A stretch of DNA of 64,000 nucleotides from Geomicrobium sp. JCM 19038 (lineage in GTDB: Bacteria > Bacillota > Bacilli > Bacillales > Marinococcaceae): the NCBI RefSeq assembly GCF_000698125.1, contig NZ_BAXA01000006.1:124001-188000 (forward strand). The letters run 5' to 3'. Positions 54,069-63,392 of the stretch are shown piece by piece. The position numbers were made by a program, and so were the translations under genes. Within the stretch, counting starts at the first letter, position 1; every line of letters starts with the position of its first letter. A model generated the notes under the pieces. It was given only the letters and a program-made list of their open reading frames with translations, did not search any database and was not told where the DNA came from.

Positions 54069-54209
54069 ATGCTTTGGACAATTATTGGTATCATTTTAAT
54101 TTTATGGTTACTTGGTTTTATCGGCGGTGTCGGTGGTGGACTCGTTCACCTCTTACTAGTCGTAGCATTGGTTATCGTTATTATTCAATTATTAACTGGA
54201 AGAAGATAA
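54069..54209 (+). CDS. Lmo0937-family small membrane protein
   Basis: 46 aa, two hydrophobic helices joined by a glycine hinge (GFIGGVGGGLVH), ending in GRR. It matches the Lmo0937/YtxA-like small membrane-protein family of Firmicutes in length and motif. AAAGGAG lies nine bases before the ATG at 54069, and a sigma-B-like promoter and a terminator bracket it, so it is a monocistronic stress gene. Function unknown. Confidence 0.75.
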   Translation: MLWTIIGIILILWLLGFIGGVGGGLVHLLLVVALVIVIIQLLTGRR

Positions 54210-54230
54210 CAGCACTCATATTATTTATTA

Positions 54231-54258
54231 GAACGAGCTAGATTGGGCTCGTTTTTTG
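54231..54258 (+). terminator. Rho-independent terminator
   Basis: AACGAGC / GCTCGTT stem with an eight-base loop and TTTTTT tail. Confidence 0.9.
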
Positions 54259-54348
54259 TATGCATTGTTTATTCCCTGTAACGCTAAATGCGTTAAAGGC
54301 TAGGTATGACGTTACGAACAAAGAATTCGTAGCCTCTTCACATTTACA

Positions 54349-54852
54349 CTATACGAACACATACATCAGGACATCGTCCGCATAATCATTCGGACCACGC
54401 TTCCATTCGTTTCGTTTGCGACCCTCTTCAATAAATCCGAACCGTTCATACAAGTGAATCGCCTGCTCATTAGACGAGAGTACCCCTAAACTGATTTTTT
54501 CTAGGTAAGGATTTTCTTTTGCCCAAGAAAGCAACTGCAGAATTAACAATTCACCGTACCCTTTTCCTCGATTTTCTTTGCTGATCATCATTTCGAATGA
54601 TGCAGTATGCTGCAATCGAATCGGCTTTGGTGAATGACACCAAATATACCCAACCACAGCTTCATTTTCTACAGCTACAAACAACACTTCACGATCATTC
54701 ATGATCGTCTGATTCATCTCTTTTTCCACATCGTCTGCTTGTTTTGCCCACTCTGCCGGACTCGTAATCAGACCAATGTCTTCTTTAATAACTGAAGTTT
54801 GAATAGAATAAATGGACATCGCATCAGATGACGTTGCCATTCGAATACTCAT
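54349..54852 (-). CDS. GNAT-family N-acetyltransferase
   Basis: 167 aa. Acetyl-CoA-binding segment MISKENRGKGYGELLILQLLSWA (RGKGYG pyrophosphate loop near residue 98) and C-terminal LSSNEQAIHLYERFGFIEEGRKRNEWK are canonical. The W-K-R-G end and SPKPIRLQHTASFEMMI resemble phosphinothricin-/RimJ-like acetyltransferases. The start is ATG 54852, preceded by GGAGGAATACAGTC. The substrate is unknown. Confidence 0.88.
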   Translation of the reverse strand: MSIRMATSSDAMSIYSIQTSVIKEDIGLITSPAEWAKQADDVEKEMNQTIMNDREVLFVAVENEAVVGYIWCHSPKPIRLQHTASFEMMISKENRGKGYGELLILQLLSWAKENPYLEKISLGVLSSNEQAIHLYERFGFIEEGRKRNEWKRGPNDYADDVLMYVFV

Positions 54853-54918
54853 GACTGTATTCCTCCAATTTTCAGAAGATATGAAATCAGATACACTATA
54901 GGTAAGAGGTGAGAATTG

Positions 54919-55215
54919 ATGAACTCTCAAACTACAACTAAAACAAGAGAGGGCGTATTCGGCCCAAGAAGCCACGCGTTCTTGTCAGTCCTGATCTACG
55001 GCATGCTCTTTGTCACTTTAATGGTTGCAACCGGTGGTTCAATCACCTTGGATAACTTACTACTTCCAATTGTAGCAATTTATGCCTCCGTAAGAATCAT
55101 AGAATTCATCGTAAAGAGGCGACAAGAGAAAACACCGCAATGGCTCGTCGTAGGCTCCTTTGGAATCGGCGCTATAATGGCCGTCATGATGACTATTTTA
55201 TCTTTGTCTACGTAG
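54919..55215 (+). CDS. Three-TM membrane protein, 98 aa
   Basis: Hydrophobic helices at about residues 22-39, 48-64 and 76-96, with a basic loop (VKRRQEKTPQW) between the last two. ATG 54919 is preceded by AGAGGTGAG. It is divergent from the acetyltransferase gene. The family is not recognised. Confidence 0.6.
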   Translation: MNSQTTTKTREGVFGPRSHAFLSVLIYGMLFVTLMVATGGSITLDNLLLPIVAIYASVRIIEFIVKRRQEKTPQWLVVGSFGIGAIMAVMMTILSLST

Positions 55216-55352
55216 AATAAAAAGTGCAGCGATTGATCTTCACGAAACTTAACAGGGACTTTTCATATGAAAGGCTCAAATCGCAACACTCTTTAATTCA
55301 CATCACCTAAGTCTAGCCATCTCTTAATCGACCAAACCTTGCCGAACATCTA

Positions 55353-55386
55353 AAAAGCCCTCGTACCAACTGGTACGAAAGCTTTT
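55353..55386 (-). terminator. Rho-independent terminator of the ABC-FtsX operon
   Basis: AAAAGC..TCGTACC / GGTACGA..GCTTTT stem, T-run on the minus strand. Confidence 0.9.
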
Positions 55387-55387
55387 A

Positions 55388-57988
55388 CTACAGATTCTCC
55401 TGTTTTAACGTTTCAATAATGTTGTTTTTCTTCACTTTGGACATGGAGTAGGCCATTGCCATAGCGACGATGATAAACACACCAATGATAACGACGCTAA
55501 TTTCAATCCAAGGCAGCTCAAATGCGTAGGAGTAGGCATTTTGATTGGTGTAATAGATGCCATACATGATGATCCCGCTTATTGGCAATCCATACGCTAA
55601 AGCTTTTATGCCGTAAAAGATACTTTCAAAGTAGATCATTTTGTTAAATGACCGAGGGGTCATTCCCATTGATTTAAGCATGGCGAATTCGCGTTTGCGA
55701 AGTGCGATACTCGTTGAAATGGTGTTTAAGATATTCGCAATAGAAATTAACGTAATGAGCGTGATAAATCCATACAAAAAGATGGAAATAATCATGACCA
55801 TTTGTTGATCTCGTTGTTGCGCTTCATGCATATTCATCACGGCTGAATCAGAAACCTGATCCAATTGATCAATCTGTTCTTGAACGCGCTCTGGATCATC
55901 CGACTGCAAATAGAGTCTGTAATGAAACGGATCTGTTACTTGTTCTGTTAACGTATCAAACACATCTGCTGAGACGATGAGCGTCATTGAACCGGGCCAT
56001 TGTTCAATGTACCCTATAGGGTGTTCCGAAGTTAGTGCTCCAATTTCGATAGAGCCGACTTCGTCAAACGCCCATTCATTCGTGCTCTCTTCATACACTT
56101 CAATATCAACGGCAAACTCATCACCAACATCTGCTTTGATACTTTCAGCTTCAACAAACTTTCCAGCATCACCATCTTCGTATTGTAGATGATTAATGAG
56201 AATCGCTTGAGGATTATCTGTATCCAAGAAAGGCGCTTGATCGACACCGATGTCTGAAACATACTCCGATAAGCTTGAGTCAGACAGACCGAACACTCGC
56301 ACATAGTACGGATAGCCACCGTCTTCTTTAAACTCAGGACTCATGTCATCCAATAATGCTTCGGGTAACTTCTCTTCCTCAACGATTGTTCGAAACATTT
56401 GAGCGCGATTCATGCTAAAACGCTCAACCTCATCTAAGCTCGTCAATTCTTGTACGAGATGTTCCTCTTCATTTTCATCTGACTCTAGCTGAACACTAAT
56501 ATCAAAGTTCTGTTGAGCAGTTGATAATTCCAAGGATTTTGTAAACGCTGAACCAAAGTAAGATACAGACAAGAACAAGATGATGCTTACGACTAATGAG
56601 AATACAGTGACCATGGAACGTTTCTTATTTCGTTTTTGATTTTTTAGTGCAATCTCACCTTCTACGCCAAAAAGAGAACGTACGAGGCGATTCGTCTTTA
56701 CTTTACTTTTCGTTAATTTCACATCGTGTGATTGTCGAATTGCATCGATCGCCGTAATCCGTGATGCGCGCTTAGCTGGAATATACGTTGAAATAAAAAT
56801 CGTAAGCGCAGCAATTACTGCTGAAATAATGAGTGCTTCCGGAGACACCACCATCAATAACTCTGTTTCAACACCCATGTCTTCCATGATTGAACCGATA
56901 ATCGAAAGCGTTACACCAATTCCTAGTATCCCTGCAACCATTCCTAATGGGATCGCAAGTAAGCCAATAATAATGCCTTCAAAATAAACCGAATTACGCT
57001 TTTGTCGTTTCGTCGCTCCCACGCTTGATAACATTCCCAAATAACGAGAACGTTCCGAAACGGAAATCGCAAAGGAATTAAAGATTAGTGCAACAGAGCC
57101 GACAACGATGATCGCCATAATAATAGAGATCAATCCGTAAAGAACCGATTGCATTGAATCACTCGCAGTAATCCCACTCGCTCGTAATAGATCATCGTTA
57201 AAGAATGGTCGGTCAAGTCCGATTTCTTCCCCGAAGGTTGTTAGGTCGTCATAAACGCCTCGGTCCACGTTTGGCACTGACATGAACGCAGCAACATCGT
57301 TATGTGCATCATGAGTGTTGTCAGTGAGGAGGCGAATCATTGAGTATCCAGGTGACCATGATGATTCCCATAATGGCTTCTTCGTGACTCCAACAATTGT
57401 GTAGGTCTCATCTTGTACGTTCGTTAACGATTCTTCACGCTCGCCGTCAATCATTTGCAGTGAGTACGAGCTCGTTCGTGTTTCTTCACTTGCGATGTAT
57501 TCACTCGTTCGATCACCAATTGCGACAGTTACAGTATCACCAATTGCGTAATTAAACTGATTCAATGCCCGAAGATCTTCAGAGATGACGACTTCATCAG
57601 GGGCATGTGGCAAGCGCCCATCGAGAAGTTCGATTTGCATCGTTTCAAAGGCCACTGGGTTTAAGTCTCGCACATATAAGTACGGTTTTGCTGAGTCGGG
57701 GCTTTCTTCAAACTCTGCATACCCATGCTCCCGCATTAACGCCACATCACCTAGCCAGTCACTTTCTTCAAGTGCTCGCAAATGTTCATGTTGAACTTCT
57801 TCAAAACCGACATGCCAATCCCCTGAGCTCGTCACAGCTTCTCGTTTCATAAGATCTAAAAACGTGGAACCTAACGTAGCAACCGCCATAATCATCGCTA
57901 CAGAAATAATCGTACCGATTAACGTAATCAGCGTACGCTTTTTGTTTTCCTTCAAGTGACGGATCGTCACTTTGTTCACGATATTCAT
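55388..57988 (-). CDS. FtsX-type ABC transporter permease (BceB/MacB-like architecture)
   Basis: 866 aa with two FtsX modules: an N-terminal helix, a large extracellular domain (about residues 45-270), three helices around residues 275-400, a linker (TAIDAIRQSHDVKL), another helix near 450, a second acidic extracellular domain (about 480-720) and three final helices. FNSFAISVSERSRYLGMLSSVGAT and TSIALRKREFAMLKSMGMT are the conserved cytoplasmic loops. Eight-to-ten-helix permeases of this kind act as peptide-antibiotic sensors/detoxifiers or lipoprotein-releasing pumps. Its ATG overlaps the ATPase stop. Confidence 0.9.
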   Translation of the reverse strand: MNIVNKVTIRHLKENKKRTLITLIGTIISVAMIMAVATLGSTFLDLMKREAVTSSGDWHVGFEEVQHEHLRALEESDWLGDVALMREHGYAEFEESPDSAKPYLYVRDLNPVAFETMQIELLDGRLPHAPDEVVISEDLRALNQFNYAIGDTVTVAIGDRTSEYIASEETRTSSYSLQMIDGEREESLTNVQDETYTIVGVTKKPLWESSWSPGYSMIRLLTDNTHDAHNDVAAFMSVPNVDRGVYDDLTTFGEEIGLDRPFFNDDLLRASGITASDSMQSVLYGLISIIMAIIVVGSVALIFNSFAISVSERSRYLGMLSSVGATKRQKRNSVYFEGIIIGLLAIPLGMVAGILGIGVTLSIIGSIMEDMGVETELLMVVSPEALIISAVIAALTIFISTYIPAKRASRITAIDAIRQSHDVKLTKSKVKTNRLVRSLFGVEGEIALKNQKRNKKRSMVTVFSLVVSIILFLSVSYFGSAFTKSLELSTAQQNFDISVQLESDENEEEHLVQELTSLDEVERFSMNRAQMFRTIVEEEKLPEALLDDMSPEFKEDGGYPYYVRVFGLSDSSLSEYVSDIGVDQAPFLDTDNPQAILINHLQYEDGDAGKFVEAESIKADVGDEFAVDIEVYEESTNEWAFDEVGSIEIGALTSEHPIGYIEQWPGSMTLIVSADVFDTLTEQVTDPFHYRLYLQSDDPERVQEQIDQLDQVSDSAVMNMHEAQQRDQQMVMIISIFLYGFITLITLISIANILNTISTSIALRKREFAMLKSMGMTPRSFNKMIYFESIFYGIKALAYGLPISGIIMYGIYYTNQNAYSYAFELPWIEISVVIIGVFIIVAMAMAYSMSKVKKNNIIETLKQENL

Positions 57989-58667
57989 GGACGAATCACC
58001 TCATCGCTCGCCACTTTCCCATCTTCAATTGAAATGACGCGATCCGCTTGTAAAGCAATGCGGTCATCATGAGTAATGACAATGAGCGTCTGGTTATACG
58101 TCTTATTGAACATCTTTAGTAGGTCAATGATTTCTTTACTGTTCTTACTATCCAAGTTCCCTGTCGGCTCATCGGCAACATGATCGCAGGATTACTAATG
58201 AGTGCACGACCGATCGAGACACGTTGCTGTTGACCGCCTGACAATTGATTTGGCAAATGCGTTAAACGTTCTTTTAAGCCCAACAATTCGACCGTTTCAT
58301 TAAAGTGTTTGTCATTTACTTTATGACCGTCTAACAAGACAGGTAAAGTTATATTCTCTTCGACGGAGAGAATCGGTAATAAATTATAAAATTGATAAAT
58401 AAGTCCAATTTGCCTTCTTCTAAAAATAGCTAAGTTCGTTTCATTTAACTCATAAATATCGGTATTATCAACGAGTACTTTCCCACTACTCGGCTGATCA
58501 ACGCCACCTAACAAATGAAGAAGCGTTGACTTACCTGAACCTGAAGGTCCAATAATTGCGATAAATTCCCCTTTTTTCACTGAAAATGAAACGTCATCTA
58601 ACGCTTTTACCGCCGTGTCACCTTTGCCATACACTTTCGTTAGCTTATCAATCGTTACTATATCCAT
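57985..58667 (-). CDS. ABC transporter ATP-binding protein (MacB/BceA/LolD type), internal frameshift
   Basis: About 227 aa when restored. Walker A IGPSGSGKSTLLHLLGG (about residues 39-55), Q-loop YQFYNLLPILSVEEN, signature QLSGGQQQRVSIGRALI. A base is missing at about 58176; restoring it gives IMLADEPTGNLDS (Walker B) and then VITHDDRIALQADR (H-loop), ending at a TGA that overlaps the permease start (ATGA). ATG 58667, with GGGGGTAG before it, is chosen since the family start MDIVTIDKLTKVYG begins there. It powers the FtsX-type permease. Confidence 0.9.
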
Positions 58668-58797
58668 CGTTTCTACCCCCACTAGTTTCTTGCTACATTT
58701 AGTGTAAGCATCTAACATGACGGTTTCGTGACTCGTAGAATGACAGTTTAGTCACTTGCAGTAACGAGTCGTATGAGCTAGCTTTAGTCGCAACAAC

Positions 58798-59797
58798 TTA
58801 TACGACTCGTTTATAGAACTTAAGCGAAAACGTTGTTCCGACCCTTCTTCACTTGTTACCTCAATATCACCATGTTGTTTCGTTACAATGTTTTGAGCCA
58901 TTGCGAGTCCGATGCCGACGCTATTCTCCCCAGCATTACGCCCTTTATAGAACCGTTTGAAAATGTAAGGTATATCTTTAGCGGAGATTCCCTCACCTGA
59001 ATCTCGAATACGAAGCTCATGATAAATGGCGTTCTCATTGTATTGAATTGATACAATTCCTCCATCACCTGTATGTTCCACTGCATTTTTTAAAAGATTA
59101 ATAAGTGCTTCTTTCGTCCAATTGTAGTCGGCAATAAGAACACGCTCTTCTACCCTTCAACGTCTAGTGTAATGCCCTTCACTTCAATTGGAATAAGTAG
59201 CGGATTTAAAGCATCAGTAATGATGCTTTTGACGGGAACTTTTTCACGTTTAAATTCAATTGTACCTGCATCAATTTTGGACAGTTTTAGTAAGGATGTG
59301 ACGAGCCAGTCCATTCGTTCCAGCTGGTGTTGAATCGTTTTCGTAAACGTCACTCTCCGCTCGGGCGTTAATTCACTTCCTTGCAATAAATCTGCCATCA
59401 CCGTCATTGACGTGATTGGTGTTTTCAATTGATGAGAGATATCTGAAATGGCCTCCGTCAACTTCTTGCGATCTCCTTCAAGTTCCACATTGTATTCTGC
59501 TAAACGAGACGTTACTTTATAGATATCATTTTTTAGAATGCTAAGTTCGCCTTCTTCATTGTCACGAACGTCTAAACGGTAAGATCCAGCATTTATTTCT
59601 TTTAAGTATGTTGATAGCTGCTCGATCTTACGATACCGCTTTGTTGTAAAAACAATAAAAGAAACGAGCATTACGATTACAAGTGCAATCACAATAAATA
59701 ACGAAAAATTAGGCACTAGAAGACTTGCCCCAATTGCTATACTACCGATTACAATTTGCCAACTTATAAATAAGCGAAATTCGCGATTGCGATACAT
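58798..59797 (-). CDS. Sensor histidine kinase with short extracellular loop, two frameshifts
   Basis: About 333 aa when restored. Two adjacent N-terminal helices (about residues 8-51) with almost no external loop suggest sensing within the membrane or through the ABC transporter. HAMP-like linker, then H-box AISDISHQLKTPITSM (His near residue 126), N-box NLLKNAVEHTG, G1 box DSGEGIS, G2 box NSVGIGLAMAQ. One-base deletions near 59153 (restores LDVEGVEERVLIADYN) and 58839 (restores GSGTTFSLKFYKRVV and stop). ATG 59797 follows AGGTGATTAAC. Cognate partner is the upstream response regulator. Confidence 0.87.
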
Positions 59798-59798
59798 G

Positions 59799-60486
59799 TT
59801 AATCACCTGCCGATAACCTAACCCTCTTACGGTCTGAATAATAGTAGGCTTTTGCGGATCTTCTTCTAGCTTTTCACGTAGACGCTTAATGTAAACCGTC
59901 AGTGTGTTGTCATTCACGAAATCTCCAGCAACATCCCAAATCTGTTCTAACAGCTGCGCACGTGTTAACACTTGACCTTGATGTTGAGAGAAAATTAAAA
60001 GGAGGCGATATTCTAGAGCCGTTAACGAAACCTCATGCCCGGATTTCCAAACTTTCGCTTCTGCTGTTGAAATTGTAACCGTGCTAAATTCAATTCGTTC
60101 ACTCACTTGACCATGCTGTTGTTTTTCGTAGCGACGAAGGACCGATTTAATTCTAGACATCAATTCCCGGATTCGAAATGGCTTCGTAATATAATCATCA
60201 GCACCCATATCTAAGCCCATCACAACGTTCACTTCATCATCAACAACTGTTAAGAAGATAACAGGAATGTCTTCTTTCTGTTTTACGAGCTTGCACAGCT
60301 CATAACCTGATCCATCTGGTAAATTCAAATCAAATACGCATAATTGAATGTCTTCAAGTGATGATTCAATGTATTCTTGAGCGGACACAAAATCAGCTTT
60401 ATGCGTTGTCTTGTACCTTCTTGTTGCAATGAATAGTTCAACCCTAGAGCAATTGTCTTGTCATCTTCTACGATTAAAATTTGCAA
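59799..60486 (-). CDS. OmpR-family response regulator, two frameshifts
   Basis: About 229 aa when restored. Acidic pocket ILIVEDDKT (residues about 3-11), phospho-acceptor Asp in CVFDLNLPDGSG, switch Thr in FLTVVDDE, Lys in YITKPFRIREL, then a winged helix (VSLTALEYRLLLIF, NTLTVYIKRLREKL, TVRGLGYR). A T is missing at about 60415 (restoring EQEGYKTTHKADF-type sequence) and one base near 59806, where the frame otherwise runs straight into the kinase gene. The TTG start at 60486 follows AAGGGGG. It likely controls the ABC-FtsX genes. Confidence 0.88.
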
Positions 60487-60545
60487 ACCATTTGCCCCCT
60501 TGTCACTTTCTTACGATTTATTTTACCACCATTCTCTTTCAGCAC

Positions 60546-60576
60546 GAAAAATCCCATGTCACATGTTGAGATGGGA
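60546..60576 (-). terminator. Terminator of the Mrr-type nuclease gene
   Basis: CCCAT / ATGGG stem with the internal CATGTGACATG-type loop; the minus strand continues ATTTTTCG. Confidence 0.7.
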
Positions 60577-60600
60577 GGCTAACATTATTGGATTTACTTT

Positions 60601-61185
60601 TCAACTTGGCAGACGGTTATTTACTTCTACTAACGCTCGGATTAAACGCTCACGGTCCCAAAGCTCGACACTACATCGGCGAGCAAGCTCTTTCGCATTT
60701 TTCGAGAAATATTGATTCGTTATAACAATTGCTTGTTCTGCACCGTAATACGTTTTGGCACTGTTCACTTCTTGTACCGCTCGAACACCGATATTTTTTT
60801 TATAACGCTTAGCTTGAATAACGACGGTTCCACCATGATCGTTCTCTCCGACAAGGTCAGCTCCGTAGTCCCCCGTGTCTGAAGTCAACTGAACGTGCCA
60901 ACCACAATATGAAAAATGGACCGCTAGTCGTCTTTCAAACTCCTTCCCGCTCATTTGATCAATCTGCTCAATGCCACTTCTTAAATACCGCTCTTCCAAT
61001 GCTCGGTCTTGTTTTAATCGCCAAGCGATCAATGAAGCTACTGTTATGATTACAAGCAGCACAATTGCAATTGTAGTAACCGGATATGCAAGTACAAATG
61101 CCATGCAAAAACAGACAACAATAAAAAACACAGGTATCGATTGTGGGAGTAACTTAAGGATTGGAACTTGCTTACTTCTTGCCAT
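60601..61185 (-). CDS. Membrane-anchored Mrr-type restriction endonuclease-fold protein
   Basis: 194 aa. Two N-terminal helices (about residues 13-54) are followed by an Mrr_cat nuclease domain: MSGKEFERRLAVHF, DTGDYGADLVGEN (metal Asp), VVIQAKRY (the Q-x-K form of the PD-(D/E)xK site) and NSAKTYYGAEQAIVITN. Such proteins are cytosolic nucleases tethered to the membrane; they may act on modified or foreign DNA, but a housekeeping role has not been excluded. Monocistronic. Confidence 0.88.
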   Translation of the reverse strand: MARSKQVPILKLLPQSIPVFFIVVCFCMAFVLAYPVTTIAIVLLVIITVASLIAWRLKQDRALEERYLRSGIEQIDQMSGKEFERRLAVHFSYCGWHVQLTSDTGDYGADLVGENDHGGTVVIQAKRYKKNIGVRAVQEVNSAKTYYGAEQAIVITNQYFSKNAKELARRCSVELWDRERLIRALVEVNNRLPS

Positions 61186-61263
61186 GCGTACCTCCTTACG
61201 TATTTTTACCTAATTTATCCATCCTCACTAGATTTATACATCTTTAGGTCAAGTAGAACAATC

Positions 61264-61298
61264 ATAAAAAGCATGGCTTCATATGAAACCATGCTCAG
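61264..61298 (-). terminator. Terminator overlapping the end of the 52-aa gene
   Basis: AGCATGG-TTCATATGAA-CCATGCT palindromic stem, followed on the minus strand by TTTTTATG. Confidence 0.85.
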
Positions 61299-61437
61299 TG
61301 AGTACTCGCTGTGTCTCTTCAATTTCTTGGATTAGAATAGATAAATAAGTGCATTCATCTTGAAAGGTTTGACTGTCTCTGAATGTAATGAGGTCGTTAA
61401 GGTGCTTCTTAACGAGTACTGCCTCTTGATTCGTCAT
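61279..61437 (-). CDS. Small helical protein, 52 aa
   Basis: ATG 61437 is preceded by GAAGGTG. Predicted to be two helices (EAVLVKKHLNDLITFRD and LSILIQEIEETQRVL), rich in Glu, Thr and Leu, with no membrane segment. Its last codons lie inside the terminator hairpin, a compact arrangement common in small bacillar genes. Unrecognised. Confidence 0.5.
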   Translation of the reverse strand: MTNQEAVLVKKHLNDLITFRDSQTFQDECTYLSILIQEIEETQRVLTEHGFI

Positions 61438-61591
61438 AGGCAACACCTTCAGTATTTTTTTGTGTACTACCCGATACCCTAAATACAAGATGCAAAAACA
61501 ATTTTCAGTGAATTCATTACGAATGTCTTATTCTTACGCTTCTCAATCGTACGATCCTTAGTAGGCTCATGTGATCATCCAAACGCTTACA

Positions 61592-62046
61592 TTATTGCCT
61601 TTTATCCGTAATTAGGCTTGAATCTAATTCGATTTTTGAATGGATTTGAATGAGCTGCTCTAAAAGTCCATCTCGATCTTTGGGAGAAATGATGACAGGC
61701 ATCTCTCCATTTTTCCTCGACAATTCAATTCGACCGTAAGTGAAGCGGCAGGTGAACTTAACAGACTATTCGTCGGTTGAATCGTTGTGATGTCGTTAAT
61801 TGGAATCGTCATTGCTCTGATCACAAACCCAAATCGAATGCGTAATGTATCATCGCAAACTTCGTAATGAATAATAAATAAAGGAACGATTGGTAAAATG
61901 ATTGCTGTAATGACAATCGCTGCAACAAATTCAAAGTTAATCACTAAATGAATTAACGGCAAAAACACGGATATGCCTATAATACCCATCAAGACTAGGG
62001 AGTAAGACGTACGAGTACGAAACGTGACTGAACAACCTTTACTCAT
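61592..62046 (-). CDS. Bacterial PH-domain membrane protein, internal frameshift
   Basis: About 151 aa when restored. Two adjacent membrane helices (about residues 14-58) are followed by a PH-like domain beginning HYEVCDDTLRIRFGFVIRAMTIPINDITTIQP (core RIRFGF and IPINDITTI). One base is missing at about 61740; restoring it gives GRIELSRKNGEMPVIISPKDRDGLLEQL and a TAA at 61592. This fits the DUF/bPH2-type family of small bacillar proteins. It starts four bases after the APH gene's stop, so it is co-transcribed. Confidence 0.8.
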
Positions 62047-62050
62047 AGAG

Positions 62051-62967
62051 CTACACCTCGTCTAACGTTTCTATTAAAGAGTTTTTCATAAGCTGGTACC
62101 CGCTTTTGTTTTCTTGCTTCGCATAAAACCGAAGTCCATTCAATAATCGACTTAATAGACTTGCATAAAGTCTTTCTCGAAAATACGGAATATCGATGCT
62201 TTTCTCATTAAGGTGCCGTTTTACTTTTGTTGGAAATTCTAAGTTCGGTGACCATAAGTTAAGATTCGCTACATCATACATAAAGTCTCCATACATCGCC
62301 ATCTCCCAATCTACAATACCAGTAACAATGGTACGATCCGCTAACACATTACCTAAATGAAAATCACCGTGTACGAGGAACGGTCGTTTCGGTGCATAAC
62401 TTGCTAGTTCGAGCATCTGATCGTAACCTGCTTCAAATACTACTTTTTCTAGCATTCCTTCTGTGAACATCGTGCGCCAATGAGCAAAAAACCCTTCGCT
62501 CTCTTCTACGAAAAAACTTTCAAGCATGTCCTGCCACGTTTGATAACGCTTGTTTTCTCCTCGGTTCACCCAACCAAACGTGTCATTGTCGCGAATCGTA
62601 ATCATTGATTCTATGGTCGTAACTAGATGAGAAGCAAGATCAGCTTGCGCAGGTTGTGGATAAGCAGACACTGGATCACCATCTACTTCTCACTAACCAT
62701 CAAGTATGTTCCTTGATGTTCATGAATCGCAACAACTTTTGGGATCGGCAGCCTTGCTCCAAAACGATTGTACACGTCCCGCGCTGTGTAAAAACTCTCC
62801 GGATGTTCACGAATGTGAGCAACATAAGCCTTCTCTTTCGTCATAAATTGATCAACACGACTGAGCTCACCGATATCAATTCTCTTGAATTGTTCTGCGT
62901 CCGGATAATGTCCCTTTACAATTGCTCTCACCCATTGATCTGAAACATCCTTCTTAAACGACTTCAT
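62051..62967 (-). CDS. Aminoglycoside-phosphotransferase-family kinase, internal frameshift
   Basis: About 305 aa when restored. The N-lobe shows MTKEKAYVAHIREHPESFYTARDV; a base is missing at about 62688, and restoring it joins TYLMVSEK to DGDPVSAYPQPAQ. The C-lobe has the catalytic loop FLVHGDFHLGNVLAD (Asp and Asn, about residue 205) and the DFG-equivalent GIVDWEMAMYGDFMYDVANL. The family phosphorylates antibiotics, choline, homoserine or fructosamine; there is no proof of drug resistance here. ATG 62967 has GAGGGTGATT upstream. Confidence 0.85.
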
Positions 62968-63102
62968 ATCAATCACCCTCAATCCATCTATGTCATATCA
63001 TACAAGCCTGATCCGTTCCAGTTCAACGTTAAGTCCTTTTGCGTTTTAGTTGGTTATATCTAGCATTCATGTTACTATAATATTCAAAAAAAGGGTGATT
63101 TG

Positions 63103-63338
63103 ATGAGCGAAGAACAGTTACTAGAGCGAGGGTTCAAGCGATATTATGGTGAAGAAATCAACGTCTATTTCAACAAAGAACTTTGTGCACATGCAGCTGA
63201 ATGTGTCGGCAATGCTCCGGAAGTGTTTGACACGAAGAAGAGACCTTGGATTACACCTGACGAAGCTTCTGCATTAAAGGTAGAACGTACCGTGAAATTA
63301 TGCCTAGTGGTGCACTGCAATACCGTTACGACGATTAA
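63103..63338 (+). CDS. YjdI-family (4Fe-4S mono-cluster) protein, C-terminal frameshift
   Basis: 78 aa when restored. INVYFNKELCAHAAECVGNAPEVFD and RPWITPDEA are the conserved parts (core CAHAAEC and PEVFD). One C is missing at about 63303; TGCCCTAGT gives VKLCPSGALQYRYDD, returning the third conserved Cys and the CPSGAL motif, and the stop falls at 63338. It may be an electron carrier or donor. AAGGGTGATT precedes the ATG. It is usually next to a GNAT (YjdJ-like) gene, and a GNAT lies just downstream in convergent orientation. Confidence 0.85.
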
Positions 63339-63344
63339 ACAGTC

Positions 63345-63383
63345 ATGAACGACGTCGCTACGAACAGTAGCGACGTCGTTCAT
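63345..63383. terminator. Perfect hairpin between convergent genes
   Basis: ATGAACGACGTCGCTA / TAGCGACGTCGTTCAT, 16 base pairs with a seven-base loop. T-runs are short on both sides, so it could act as a shared terminator or as a structured element. Confidence 0.7.
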
Positions 63384-63392
63384 CGTTGGCCT

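Noticed and set aside
59150-60388. A continuous frame joining the response regulator to the kinase, as if a natural fusion (hybrid) protein
   Set aside because: The junction GYRQVINMYRNREF has a ribosome site and ATG in it, and adding one base ends the regulator with GYRQGD and a stop one base before the kinase ATG. The rest of this locus has three more one-base deletions, so an artefact is far more likely.
62051-62967. Calling the APH-family kinase an aminoglycoside-resistance gene
   Set aside because: The fold is shared by choline, homoserine and fructosamine kinases, and nothing in the sequence or neighbours shows a drug substrate.
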